A stretch of DNA of 64,000 nt, from NCBI GenBank assembly GCA_004380135.1, contig QXCR01000019.1, forward strand, positions 1-64,000, read 5' to 3'. The notes below the pieces were generated by a model. The model had not been told where the DNA came from. It searched no databases and saw only the letters and a list, made by a program, of their open reading frames with translations. A program made the position numbers and the translations under genes. This document shows, piece by piece, positions 36,574 through 47,536 of the stretch (within the stretch, counting starts at the first letter, position 1; each line of letters starts with the position of its first letter). The stretch comes from Stemphylium vesicarium (lineage: Eukaryota; Ascomycota; Dothideomycetes; Pleosporales; Pleosporaceae).

Positions 36574-37902
36574 ATGGCTCTCAATTGGGACGCATTTCTC
36601 AATACTGAGGGTTTCAACCTACCGAACGACCAATGGTCCGATCTTTTACCACCAACATCTGCCCCTCCCACCTCTCAAATGCCTAAATCCACGACTACCG
36701 ACACGTCAGGCTCATCACCTGAAGACATCAACAACTTTGACTCTTTTCTCGGCAGTTCATCAGCCGATCCCTATTTCGACGACTCGTTGTTCCTGTCTAA
36801 CGACTACTTCCTAGGCGACCTCGACGTACTCAAGCCCTTTGGCAACAACGTCGGTGGTGGCAAGTCTACCACGGAGTCATCGCCTGAGCCAACAGTAAGC
36901 GGTAAAAACCCCGCATCTCAGACGCCCGTGTCGCTGGCGAACGGAATGAACCAATCCCCCAACATGTCTCCTGCTCAAAGGCAGGCACTCCAACGTGCCA
37001 ATACTTTCCCCAACCCTGCGTATGAGTCTATGTTCCCCAACAACATGGAGTCTGGCTTTGTCGAGGACCTCACCTTCTCACAAGGCCCAAAGGGTCCCTC
37101 AGCCGCAACGAAGCCGGCATTGGAGAAGACTCAGACATCGGCAGCCGCCAACACCACCATGAAGCGGACTAAGAACAAGCCTGACATCCTCTCTGCATGT
37201 TGGACATCACCGCTATGTCCCAATCATGATCAAGAAGGGGTGCCGCCTAATCCGTCAACGTGCGGCGGAGGATGTGCGCCGTTCCTGTTCGCAGACCAAG
37301 ACAACCTGCCAAGTATCAGTAATCTGCTTAGCGAAGCACAAGAGGTCATTGCCGAGGATGGCATAGTAGAGATTCAGCCCAGGCCTAAGAAGCGATCAGA
37401 AAGCGATGCATCCGCCAATGGCTTTTCCACCCGCCAGTTCGAGAGCAAGGAAACAACCACATCTCCAACGGAGGATCGACAAAGGATGAAGAGCGAAACG
37501 ACGGAAGATACCTCTACCAAAGAATCGCCTCAAGGCAACGACGACGAGAAGCCCAAGTCTCGTCGGCGACTACCACACAACCAAGTCGAGCGAAAGTATC
37601 GCGAGTCTCTAAACACCCAACTAGACTCCCTCAAGCGAGTTGTGCCGTCCCTACAACAAAATCCACGAGGGTGCGACAGCGCTGACATTGAAGACCTCCC
37701 TACCCCTTCGAAACCTAGCAAGGCCATTATCCTCGCGTCAGCAACTGCCTACATAAAGCAGATGGAGAAAGATAAAAAGAGCTTGGCCGACGAGAACCAG
37801 CTGCTCCGTACAAGAGTGAAGGCACTTCAAGCGCTTGTCAAGTGCGATGACTGCAGCTTGATGCAATACGTCATGGATTTGAAGATCAAGCAAGCGGGCT
37901 AA
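36574..37902 (+). CDS. SREBP-type bHLH-zipper transcription factor without membrane anchor
   Basis: 442 aa in one exon. The N-terminal 190 residues are acidic and Ser/Pro-rich, as in activation domains. A Cys-rich block at about 205-245 (ACWTSPLCPNH...CGGGCAPFLF) comes next. The basic region and HLH start at about residue 330 with RRRLPHNQVERKYRESLN; the tyrosine in ERKYR is the diagnostic substitution of SREBP-type proteins, which allows binding to sterol-regulatory as well as E-box sites. The HLH loop is long, and helix 2 (SKAIILASATAYIKQM) runs into a leucine-heptad segment. No transmembrane helices follow, so control by sterol-sensing proteolysis is not expected. The target genes are unknown. 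Confidence 0.9.
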   Translation: MALNWDAFLNTEGFNLPNDQWSDLLPPTSAPPTSQMPKSTTTDTSGSSPEDINNFDSFLGSSSADPYFDDSLFLSNDYFLGDLDVLKPFGNNVGGGKSTTESSPEPTVSGKNPASQTPVSLANGMNQSPNMSPAQRQALQRANTFPNPAYESMFPNNMESGFVEDLTFSQGPKGPSAATKPALEKTQTSAAANTTMKRTKNKPDILSACWTSPLCPNHDQEGVPPNPSTCGGGCAPFLFADQDNLPSISNLLSEAQEVIAEDGIVEIQPRPKKRSESDASANGFSTRQFESKETTTSPTEDRQRMKSETTEDTSTKESPQGNDDEKPKSRRRLPHNQVERKYRESLNTQLDSLKRVVPSLQQNPRGCDSADIEDLPTPSKPSKAIILASATAYIKQMEKDKKSLADENQLLRTRVKALQALVKCDDCSLMQYVMDLKIKQAG

Positions 37903-38473
37903 TGGCCCCAGTGTCACTCAACACTAGAGATGCTGGCATCTACACAGCATTGGCTTGGCGTTTGGGATATCGGATAAGAAAACGGACTTTTATCTTGCAA
38001 GCACGATGCCGGACTTCTTAGTCAAAGGAAACTAATTGGATGATCGCAATCTGATTGCCGGGCTGTTCTCTCTACGGCCGGCTCATTATGGCAGCTATTT
38101 AACGATAGGCGTTCTAGTATTGGGCATAACAGGGCACGCGCTGGGGCGTCAGCGCTTTTTGGCGTTCTTGAGACTTTTTTGAGTGAACGTTTAGATACTC
38201 GTCTACATGATGGCTAAATGAATGATTTTCAAACATGTAATTATGTGAATGCTTTTCAGGGGCACTGATCTGTGAGGAATGAACAGCAGTAAACCGCAAG
38301 ACGTGCGCTTAGTGTGAAAAGCTTTGTCTCGCACGGATTGGAATGGACTCTATTATGTTACCCAAACTAAGCTCACCATTACAAACTCTAGACCCACATA
38401 TTCAACTGATATAAAGCCGAAAGAGACCAGAACGCCCATCTTCCACACAGAATCCCAGTTTCCTTATGTCATA
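37903..38473. other. Convergent 3' region
   Basis: 571 bases between convergent genes. No coding region supported. Confidence 0.5.
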
Positions 38474-38774
38474 TCATTCCAGTAGTGTTTCGCTTCCCGG
38501 CGTCATCACCGCTTCGTCGGTGCTCGGCATGGCTGGATGAACGTAGTCATCAGCTTCTGCAAATTCATAGGTTAGCAAACTTCTTATATGAAAATTGTAC
38601 CCAACAGCCTTGAGGAGCGAAGGACTCACGCATACGACACTGCACATATCCGATAGGCCAGATTGGTCCGTCCCATCGATCCCATCCCTCTTCGTAGGAC
38701 GTGATCGCAGCCTTTTCGCGCTCGAACGCTTCTTCTGCGGCGGTCATGGCAGTGATTTTGGCTGGTGTAGACAT
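38474..38774 (-). CDS. Small hypothetical protein
   Basis: 75 aa. Exons 38774-38630 and 38556-38474 (intron 73 nt, GTGAGT donor, TTTGCAG acceptor; frame closes exactly). Sequence features: an Ala/Glu-rich helix (AEEAFEREKAAI), then an aromatic WDRWDGPIWPIGYVQCR segment, and a short acidic C terminus. The frame stays open upstream for about 50 more codons without a clear start, so an upstream exon is possible. I do not recognise a family. It could be a fragment of a longer gene. Confidence 0.45.
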
Positions 38775-39555
38775 GTTGAGTAAGTTTGAGGAGCGGGTGA
38801 GTGCTGCGGTGTAAGGGTCGTAGTGGATAAGAATGCTCAGGAAATTGAAGGTACGATAGTTGTACCACTTGATCAGATATTGTCGAAACGGATGCAATAG
38901 ATCCAGAGTGAGCTGCGTGTCGGTCTTATAGTCGTACAGTCAACATGCCGCGCGTATTCATCTCGCTCTCGTTGTGGTGAGACCGAATGCTTCATTCGCC
39001 CGCACATGCAGCGGACCCTGCATGCCAATAACTTCGAACGCATCTAGAGTGTGACCCTATCTCCAGACAACTGCACGCCGCCCGTAGCATTTCTCTAAAG
39101 TCGCTGGCGTGTTGTTCGTATCCGGGGGTGTCGGGATGATCCGGGGCGCATTGGCGTTGGTGGCGAGAACGGGTGCCTCCGCGCGCCATCACGCCACATG
39201 TCTCTCCACCACTACTATCCTGCGCCGTCACTTGCGCATGCGAACATTTCGTGTCTCCTGCTTTACTTGCAGAGGTCAGTCGATGAGTAGGCTTGTGAAA
39301 GGCATCTTCTGGGGTGGGTTACTGATAGTCACATCATGTTGCTTTCCACTGCCAATGTTGCGCTTTGATGTCTCCGGAGCTGGGTATGTGTTAAATACAA
39401 TACTGTAGTGCGCGGAAGATGGACACTTTATTTAAAGCATTCATATCAACGAAAACACACGGGATCAAGCACATCATACCTCTTTTCGCAACATCGCCAA
39501 ACCCGAAACCAACGAAAACAATATCGTGAACAACATTGGCACTACAAAGACGCAC
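38775..39555. other. Divergent intergenic region, no gene
   Basis: 781 bases between divergent small genes. Part may belong to an unrecognised 5' exon of the minus-strand gene. Nothing else is visible. Confidence 0.45.
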
Positions 39556-39969
39556 ATGTCAATCTACCCAAACATCCTCGATATATCGGCGTACAACACC
39601 ATGCTCGCTCACTACCCATACCACCAACAAACGCCCACTCAAAACAAATATTGGCCGCCACAGCACCACTTCGACCGGCAGCACCTCTCCGAAGTAGTAG
39701 CCGATTTCTTTTCCCACATGTTCGCACCTGCATCGTATCTCCAATGCACATCTTCGATACCCTGCTGGTCATCACCTAGCAGCGACGAACAAGCAACAAA
39801 GCCGAAGTCTGTCGTTGACGACGACATGGTGCTGCTGGATGCGGAAGAAGATGGCGGGCCGCTGTGCCGCGAGGCGACGATCGCGTCGTGGAAAGCGCGG
39901 CCAGTGCAAAAAGAGAGGAGAAGGAGCCTGCAATGGTTGGCAGCAGTGATTAAGAAGGAAGGCGCGTGA
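39556..39969 (+). CDS. Hypothetical protein, 137 aa
   Basis: Single-exon frame starting MSIYPNILDISAYNT. The third-position bias is coding-like (C-rich), and the protein ends in a basic helix (KERRRSLQWLAAVIKKEGA). The middle contains an acidic patch (DDDMVLLDAEEDGG). The frame continues 10 codons upstream without an ATG. No domain, signal peptide or membrane segment recognised. It may be a lineage-specific gene. Minus-strand frames overlapping it are judged to be shadows. Confidence 0.5.
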   Translation: MSIYPNILDISAYNTMLAHYPYHQQTPTQNKYWPPQHHFDRQHLSEVVADFFSHMFAPASYLQCTSSIPCWSSPSSDEQATKPKSVVDDDMVLLDAEEDGGPLCREATIASWKARPVQKERRRSLQWLAAVIKKEGA

Positions 39970-40739
39970 TAAAGGAAGAGGTAGTAGGAAGGTGCATGGG
40001 ATGGAACTACATGATGCTTTGAAGGATACCAGGGCGTGATGGGCGTTGTCAAATATGACCTTTACAGGCTGGGGATGGGCTGAGCTGCGGATATACCACG
40101 AGTACATTGAGCGCATCATAGTGCGGCGTTGATAGATTACCAGTACATGTTAATAAGATATCACTACAAAGTCTGTTAGTATAATCTTTAACCGTCAACT
40201 CCGTGTGCATGAGCCCTGAGATTCGATACTGATAGACGCCGCTCGGGGTCGCAGATGCCACCACCGTAAAGGTCTGTGTCCTCTCCAGCCAGATTCTTCA
40301 AGTTCATCTCCTCTTACATGACTAGAGGATACCCTTCTCCACGTTTCGAACAGGCCCGAATACTCTATCAAAATCTGCCTAGGCAGCCAAGGGCTGTGCG
40401 GTTGTGATGCCAGCATCGGCGGCAGCAATATCTGCTTCAGCATTCAGAATGCTAATGAAGACGGGCGCCAACGCACCAAGCAAGGCTAGTAAGACTGCTG
40501 AATTCGGATATCGGTTGTAATAGCAAGCTGACGAAATCGCAAAGAAGAAAACATGTTCATTGTGACGTTCGTCATGTCCCACCGCCATGTTCTGCCACCC
40601 CTAGCTCCTTGGCGGTGAAAATGTCACTGCTTAGCGCTGATAGGCCAATCCTCACCCATCCGGTCCTCATTTAAGAGATCGCCAATGACAAGGCGGGCAG
40701 AAGAGCAAACATACCTAAATTCCCTGCATCTTCAACGCC
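39970..40739. other. Intergenic upstream of ACR3
   Basis: 770 bases, containing the promoter of the arsenite carrier. A 69-codon minus-strand frame at 40379-40588 is Ala/Leu-rich, but I cannot support it as a gene. Confidence 0.5.
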
Positions 40740-42023
40740 ATGGATACAGTTGAGCGTGGTACGATTCAAGACGAGAAGGAGGCAAGGAGACGAGATGGAG
40801 AGGATGTCGAGAAAGCTGTTAATCCAGATGGGACGGGCATCGATGGCGCTCCAGGTGAGATTTTGCGCGTCGCGTAGTCTGCCGAAAGTGGAAACTTATT
40901 TTGCTGGAAGGAACCCGTGAAGACGAGAAAGCGCTGCCGCCCTTGAGAGGCCTGTCCTTCCTGGATCGGTTCCTTGTTGTATGGATCATCCTTGCCATGG
41001 GAATCGGAATCGCGCTGGGCAATACCGTCGACTCCGTAGGGCCTGCTCTGCAAAAAGGCGAGTTCGTGGGTGTCAGTATACCGATAGGTATGTATTGCGA
41101 GGCTGCAATTTGCTAGGACCTGTGCTGATGGTTTCTGTACAGCGATTGGGTTGCTTGTTATGATGTACCCAATCCTCTGCAAGGTCCGCTACGAAACTCT
41201 ACATCTGCTTCTCAAATCGAAGGAACTCTGGATTCAAATTGCCGTCTCATTCGTTCTGAACTGGATCATTGCGCCTCTTTTCATGGTCGGCCTTGCCTGG
41301 GCCTTCCTCCCGGACCGCCAGGATTTGCGCGAGGGTCTAATATTTGTCGGCATCGCAAGATGTATAGCCATGGTACTTATCTGGACGGATCTAGCACAGG
41401 GCGACGGCGACTACTGTGCAGTGCTCGTCGCCTTCAACTCCATCCTACAGATCGTACTGTTCGCGCCTTTCGCCATATTCTACGTCGAGGTTGTCAGTCA
41501 CGGCGAAAAGACGTCGGTATCATATGAAGGCGTCGCGCAGAGCGTGGGCGTGTTCCTAGGCCTACCCCTCGGTGCCGCGGTCGTCACACGGCTAGCATTG
41601 AGGAGTCTTCTCGGTGAAGATCGATACCAACGCCGCTTCATCCGATACATTGCACCGTTTTCGCTCATCGGCTTGATCTACACCATCATCGTCCTCTTCG
41701 CTAGCCAAGGCGCACACGTTGTCAGGCAGATTACAGACGTTCTTCGTGTCTGCGCACCACTACTCGTGTACTTTCTAGTCATCTTCACTAGCACCGTCTG
41801 GTTTTGTTGGAAGATGGGCTTCGGTTACAAGGTCAGCTGCACGCAAAGCTTCACCGCCGCAAGCAACAATTTCGAGCTGGCTATTGCAGTAGTCGTTGCT
41901 GTATACGGTGCAGGAAGTGGCCAGGCCCTGGCAAGTACCGTAGGGCCTCTGATCGAAGTACCGGTCCTTGTTCTGCTAGTATACGTCTTGAAGTGGGTCC
42001 GAGAGAGATGGCAATGGGCCTAG
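40740..42023 (+). CDS. ACR3: ACR3-type arsenite efflux carrier
   Basis: 390-aa member of the bile/arsenite/riboflavin transporter superfamily, predicted to export As(III) across the plasma membrane in exchange for protons. Exons 40740-40854, 40911-41087, 41143-42023 (introns 56 and 55 nt). After a charged N terminus there are about ten membrane helices. Hallmarks: FLDRFLVVWIILAMGIGIALG, PIAIGLLVMMYPILCKVRYE (assembled over intron 2), GIARCIAMVLIW with the conserved mid-membrane cysteine (about Cys171), YCAVLVAFNSILQI, and a helix with AASNNFELAIAV. The length is normal for the family. No arsenate reductase gene (ACR2 type) is next to it, so the gene seems to stand alone. Confidence 0.95.
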
Positions 42024-45000
42024 AATGCAGGACATCGTAATGTTGAAGAGATATCGATCGCCATGAGATTAGCTTCGGGACCGGACCCAGCGTCGGTACC
42101 AGGGCTAGGGATGGAGCCCCGGGCGTAAGGAAGGAGTATCTCAAATGGGCTTGCTCCGGGAGGCGCTTGTTATGGCGTACAGCGGCATCTTTTTGTGCAT
42201 TAGTAGCAAAATGGTTCCCGGCATCACCGAATTGGAGTCCTTCGCAATTGCAGCCTGCAGCCAGTAATGTGTGGTCGTCGTTCCCGGTGACACGAATTAT
42301 AATAGCGTGAACCGCGTCCATGGGTGGACGGTTAACTCCAAGCGCTCCCAAGCTTCAGCCATTCTCTTGGTACCCTAGTGTACGAAGGAACACAATTTGA
42401 TTTTGTTGCATGTCGTAATCTTACCGGGAAAACAAAGGATTTGTTGCCACAATCAGGTTTGCAAAGAAATGCAGACCCTCTCGCCTAGCGTGCGCGGAAG
42501 CGATACCGATCAATCTCACAGCGGCTTGGCTGGAGATAACCTGCAGGCCTTGCTCGCATGTGATGTCGAGTCATCCTTTACCACTTGACTTGCGAGGGCC
42601 AGGGTAGAAGCTAGCTTACAATCTCCACATGGGGATCCTTTTCCTACACAGACCACGCGGCTATGAATACCGAGATCCATATCAGGATAAGATTTCGAAT
42701 AGGTGGGCGGGCGGTGAGAAGTAGACACAATTCTTGATGCTCCAAGTCATCAGCCGGTGGCTCATACAGCAACAGGACACATCGATCGCGCATAATCGTA
42801 CCCACCCAAGAACGAAAGGGGTAGTGACAGGCTTGATCCGGCATGTCTAAAGGTGCGGCTCCTAGTCAGTACACAATGCATCCGTGGTTGCGCAAGAATG
42901 CCCTAGCTGCTGATGCCTGCCCTTTTACTGGTAGTGGAGACTGCGACAGCGGACATACGCGCCCCGTCAGAGAAGCCGATTAGAAGCCGATTACCAAGGA
43001 GGGTTTATGTAGAGGGTTGCGCCGTAGTCTCAAGTCCATGGGTGGGGGGTCGTATTAGGTTGTTTGACACAACCGCATCTGCTACACTATACACTGACCG
43101 CATTTCCTTTTAGTATAGTTTATAACAAAATCAGCCTCGTGAATGATTCATGTTCCTCGCATGTTTTACTTCATCGGCAGATTTCGGTGGATAAGATTTG
43201 TATGGACCAGATGAATGACGTTGAAGGGTTCTTATCTGCAAGGCGCTGGAAAGTGTCATGGATATGGTAATGCATCTAGTGCTTGTGCCCTGCAGCCTCA
43301 CCCGTTACTCGGTCGCACGAGCGCAGTGTTCACGTCGTGCACAAGAAGGCTGAGTGGGTTTGAAGCATGGTAGAAGGCCAGTTTTGTCATCCGTACGCGG
43401 TGACAGTCTTGGCAGCAGTCGTATGCTTACGGTTGCAAGTAGCCGTTGCGCCGAGTGGTGCATCTTCAACAACCCTTGTCCGTCGTACTGCCACACAGGC
43501 TCGGAGATTTTGTGGCTCTGACTGCTGGACCGCTTAGCCGTGCACAGTGTAATAGGGTGATGGGAAATTCCGCTGGCCTGATCCAGATCTTGTGTGATAC
43601 TGGGTACGCTCCATTCAGCAATGGTGACAGAAGCGTGCCGGTGGTGTATGCGTCGGCTCAACACTAATGTGTGATATGACTTCTCACCAATACAAATATT
43701 CACTTTGAGTACTTGTCCACGAAGAATCTTATTCTAGAAGCGCACGGCATCCGCAGTGCATCAAAGGACGGCCTGTCGTGGGAAACTGCCGCAGTAAGCC
43801 CACTTGTTAGAGTCGGAATGTGCTCAGTCAAACTACACCGCCAGATGAAAGATATGGCACATGTCACTTTCTATTGCAGAGCTCTTCTGATGTTGCCGCA
43901 ACGTTGATAGAAACTGGGCGCTGTTGCCTCGCGATTCCGAGAGACAGGCGCTCTAGGCGCGTCACTGAGCGGGCAGCCGAGATTTGTGCCGTGTGCTTTA
44001 GAAAATTGGACATGACGTAGAAAAGGACCGCGTGTCGACAGGGCACCAAAGGAACGCAGCAGGTGAATACATCTCACTCAGCCATTGTTTCTCGTGACGA
44101 GTGATGTGGTGCACAAAGGTCGATTGTGCTGGGTATGTGTTTGTTTCGACAATGGCAGCTGCCGAGCCATTGGGCGCAGAACGGCGTGTTCAGTGACGGA
44201 ACCACGCGTCTCTTAGCAGCTGCAATATAGCTGGAACACGTTCATGGCGGCTGAAGCCCCTTCTCTTCTGCGCTAACATGCCGGCAGGGCCCAGGCTATC
44301 ATGCTCTCCCGTCTCAGAAGTGTCAGATGTGCGCCCCGCACGCGCTTCACTCTGCATTCTGCGAATGTCGATGCTCGACGCGCGCCTCACAGCGGGGACC
44401 CACGCGCCTGTCGGCAATAAGTGCAGGCATTCACCTTGCTGATAGCTGTCAAAAGACGCGAAGATTCGCTAGAAGGCGGATAGGTGGCTTCTGGGTGTGG
44501 TTTGGAAAAGAGGGCACGGGTGGTGGTGCTGGAGCGAGCAATGGTGTTCATGCAGCACCGGCGGCCGGCTCGCCAGTCGTAGTTTGCCCTCCCAGCCCTG
44601 TGGAGGACCCAGTAGAGCGGTTCTGCCAGGGTAGCAGCGACGACAACGACCGTATTTTAATCTGCCTTGGTTTCCGTCTCGCACTCCCCGCACTCTTCTT
44701 GTCGCCCTTGACAACACCTCAGCCTGAATTTTACCTTTGAACCTTGCAGCAGTCCCTTGCAACGTTGCATTGTCCTGAAGTTATGCTTATGTTGTGTCAT
44801 TAGCTGAAACCGCCCCTCTTTGCCTGCAGGGAGCGTCTCTCGCTACCGACGCACCGCGACCTGGATCAGCGAGGATGACAAAAAGGATGATGAGCTGTGA
44901 CTATCTTGTTCCTGGAGCCTAATCCGGACACGCAGTGCTGAGTGACTGGATCGCGTCGACAGCATAGGGCGACGCCTATCGCACTCTATGCAAGGCACTG

Positions 45001-46330
45001 CTCGCCGCCTAGCTGTTCGCAGTATACAGTTCGCGAATCCAAGAGTCCTCGGGCGGCGCAGCTGAATAGACGGCAACTAGGAGCGAGTAGGATATGTGAT
45101 GGTAGGCGAACCGCCCTTCTGGGACTGCTGTCGACTCAAGTACGCATCTGCGAATCGACCATGTCCCGTGTCGCCGACTGCACGGGTGCGGCTGGGCCAA
45201 TCCCGCATCCTCTGGCGCCTGCGACTCGATTCACTAAATATGTCCGCGTAGCAAAGCTCACATTGCATGGGGAAGAGGCATGAAGACATCTGCCTGTGTA
45301 TGTATTCAGATAACCCTTCCTACGGTGCGGCAATGATCAGCGGCGGTGCCCTATGACATGGGCCGCTAGTGAGGCCCGTCCTCTCTACATGGACAGACAA
45401 GGACGCCCATGCTAAGCTGGTCCGCGGCCCACCTGCTCTATGAGCTGACCGAGTATGCATACCTTGCCAATGAGTCGTTGACCGCATCTCGCTCGAAATG
45501 CTGTGGCCGATGAGAAATTTCCATGTTGCCGACAAACAGGTGGGACGGCGACGGCGGAGCCCTTGCGTAACCCTTCTTGTACCGAACAACCGCAACTACT
45601 CCGGCAGCGGAACGGCGCGCGGCGCTGCAACAAAAAAAAGTGAATCCATGATGCAGTCGCGGCCGTGCTTGACAATGCGCGTTCTGGGTCTGACGTGGTA
45701 TATCAGGTAATTGGGGCGTAATGAGGCCGGCCCCCAATGTGCTATTGTGCATGCTTCGCAACGTGCGCCTGCAATGCTGCTCGTCGCTGCAGACGGGCAA
45801 ACGCACCTGCAGGAGACCGAGGATAAGGTCGCGAAATGCGCGCCTCTTGACACTCAGCTGGGACAAAGCAAATCCTCGGTACTGGGGACCAGACCAATCC
45901 GAACTGGCGTCTCGCGTAAGCAAGATGGCGATTGAGCTGCTACTGGGGAGCGCGGAGATTATCCGCTCCTCGCCGTGACATTCAGGTGGTCATTTCGGGG
46001 GTGCGAGCGAAAGCGTCACTTGTGCCGATTCTACGTGAGAGCTGATGGTGTAGTTTACCGTGTAGGATACGGTGCAGACTTGGCTGGGCTGTGGACAAGG
46101 GGCGGAGGAAGGCTGCTCACTCGCGCGCCAGATGATGCCGTGGTTGCTTGCTTGTCCTGAAATGGCAGACGACGAGCACAGAAACGGCAGGCCCTGTTAT
46201 GGCGTGCTGCACATGGTGAGCGTGTGAGTGGCGGCGAGACTGGGCCCCTCCTATTCGCCGATGTGGAGCATGGTACGGGATTCCACGCAGCACTGTAACC
46301 GCTCTATTGGGCGTTCGCGGCGGCCAAGAC

Positions 46331-46361
46331 GAAAGAGAGAGAGAGAGAGATGGAGAGAGAG
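46331..46361. repeat. GA-rich microsatellite
   Basis: An interrupted run of GA dinucleotides in the region upstream of laeA. Strongly purine on this strand. Confidence 0.85.
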
Positions 46362-47150
46362 CGCGTCCGACACAGCGCAGAAAGGCCGTTGGCCATGTAT
46401 GCTTGTCAAGATGCTCGCAGTTGACGGGGGCAGCATCAACCATGCGCCTCGTTTCCCCTGAGCATTGAGAGGCGCCGGGGATGCGTCTGTCATGCGCCCC
46501 ATCTTCTCTGAGCGGTGTGGGAGAGCAACTGGCGGTGGTAAAGAGGAGGGCGAGTGGTGAGTGTGGGCGGCGGGTAGTATACCAGCAGTAGCAGCACCAG
46601 CAGCACCAGCTCGGTTCCAGCGCATGCCTCTCGACGTGAGCGGCTTGACTGGGGGGGGTGCTTAGGGCGCTCAGGGTGATGGGTGGGCAGCCAGTCAGTG
46701 CGCGGTTCCATTTCCGAGAGACTGTTACCGCCATCATGGTAGCCGGAAAGGGCTATCCTCTGTTGGGTCCAGCTCCGAGCGTGTAGCGGGCAGCGTGCTG
46801 TCGTAGTGTCGCAGTCGCATGGACAGGCCACCTAATTAATAGCTGGCTTGTTAATGGCCTACGCTGCAGATGGGTCCCAGACGTGCAAAGATGGGTGGAG
46901 CCGCCTCGGACTGCCTCTTGCATTGATGCCGGCACGCCTGCTTGTAGTCGACCAGGCCCAGCGTCAGCGCCCGTTTCGCTTTTAAATACCTCGCGCATCG
47001 CTCTCGCCCTGGGGAACTGACATCCCGGCACTTCTAGCACTTCTAGCACCTCTACCCAGCAGCCCGTCGCGCCTACTGCTGCCACTTGCCACTACCACGA
47101 ACCATTACTGCTGTTAAAACCTGGCGACCACCCGCGGCCTCATCATCATC

Positions 47151-47183
47151 AGCAGTAGCAGTAGCAGCAGCAGCAGCAGCAGG
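47151..47183. repeat. CAG/TAG trinucleotide tract in the laeA leader
   Basis: AGCAGTAGCAGTAGCAGCAG-type repeats about 350 bases before the chosen laeA start. If an upstream coding exon exists, this could encode a homopolymer run; otherwise it is 5' UTR. Confidence 0.85.
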
Positions 47184-47536
47184 AACCACCACCACAGCCC
47201 ACAACCATAGAGAACCTCTCTACTACTATTCCTACTACTACTGCTACAACCACCACACCCTCACCCGCCGCTACCCTTCCCCCGGCCTCCAGTCTGTCTC
47301 CGTCTCCCCCATCCTCCTATCTCTCTCTGGTCTGCACCCCGCCTGTCAGCCGCAACCACGAGTGAAGCGAAAGCGTGCTTTCGTCCCATGATCAGCGCGA
47401 ACGCGTCCACGGAACCAACTGCCGCCCCAATCGCTGGAACCGAATCTTAGCAGCAGCCGTGATCGAGCAACATCAAAGCCATTCGCAGCTGCCTCTTTTC
47501 GCCCCCGAGGCTGGCCAGCGACGCCCGCTCGCTCCA

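Larger units (their letters stand above)
42024..47536. other. 5.5-kb gene-poor region upstream of laeA
   Basis: No supportable protein or RNA gene. Open frames of 100-206 codons (for example minus 46117-46737 and 45438-45923) are Arg/Ser/Pro-rich and sit on both strands, as expected by chance in this composition. The last kilobase holds simple repeats and the probable long 5' leader of laeA. Far larger than other gaps here, so undetected 5' exons or a non-coding transcript are possible. Confidence 0.5.

Noticed and set aside
40379..40588. 69-codon Ala/Leu-rich minus-strand frame as a small secreted protein
   Set aside because: No convincing signal peptide, no cysteine pattern, and it sits in the ACR3 promoter region.
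46117..46737. 206-codon minus-strand frame upstream of laeA
   Set aside because: It is made largely of translated simple repeats and low-complexity sequence; no conserved block.
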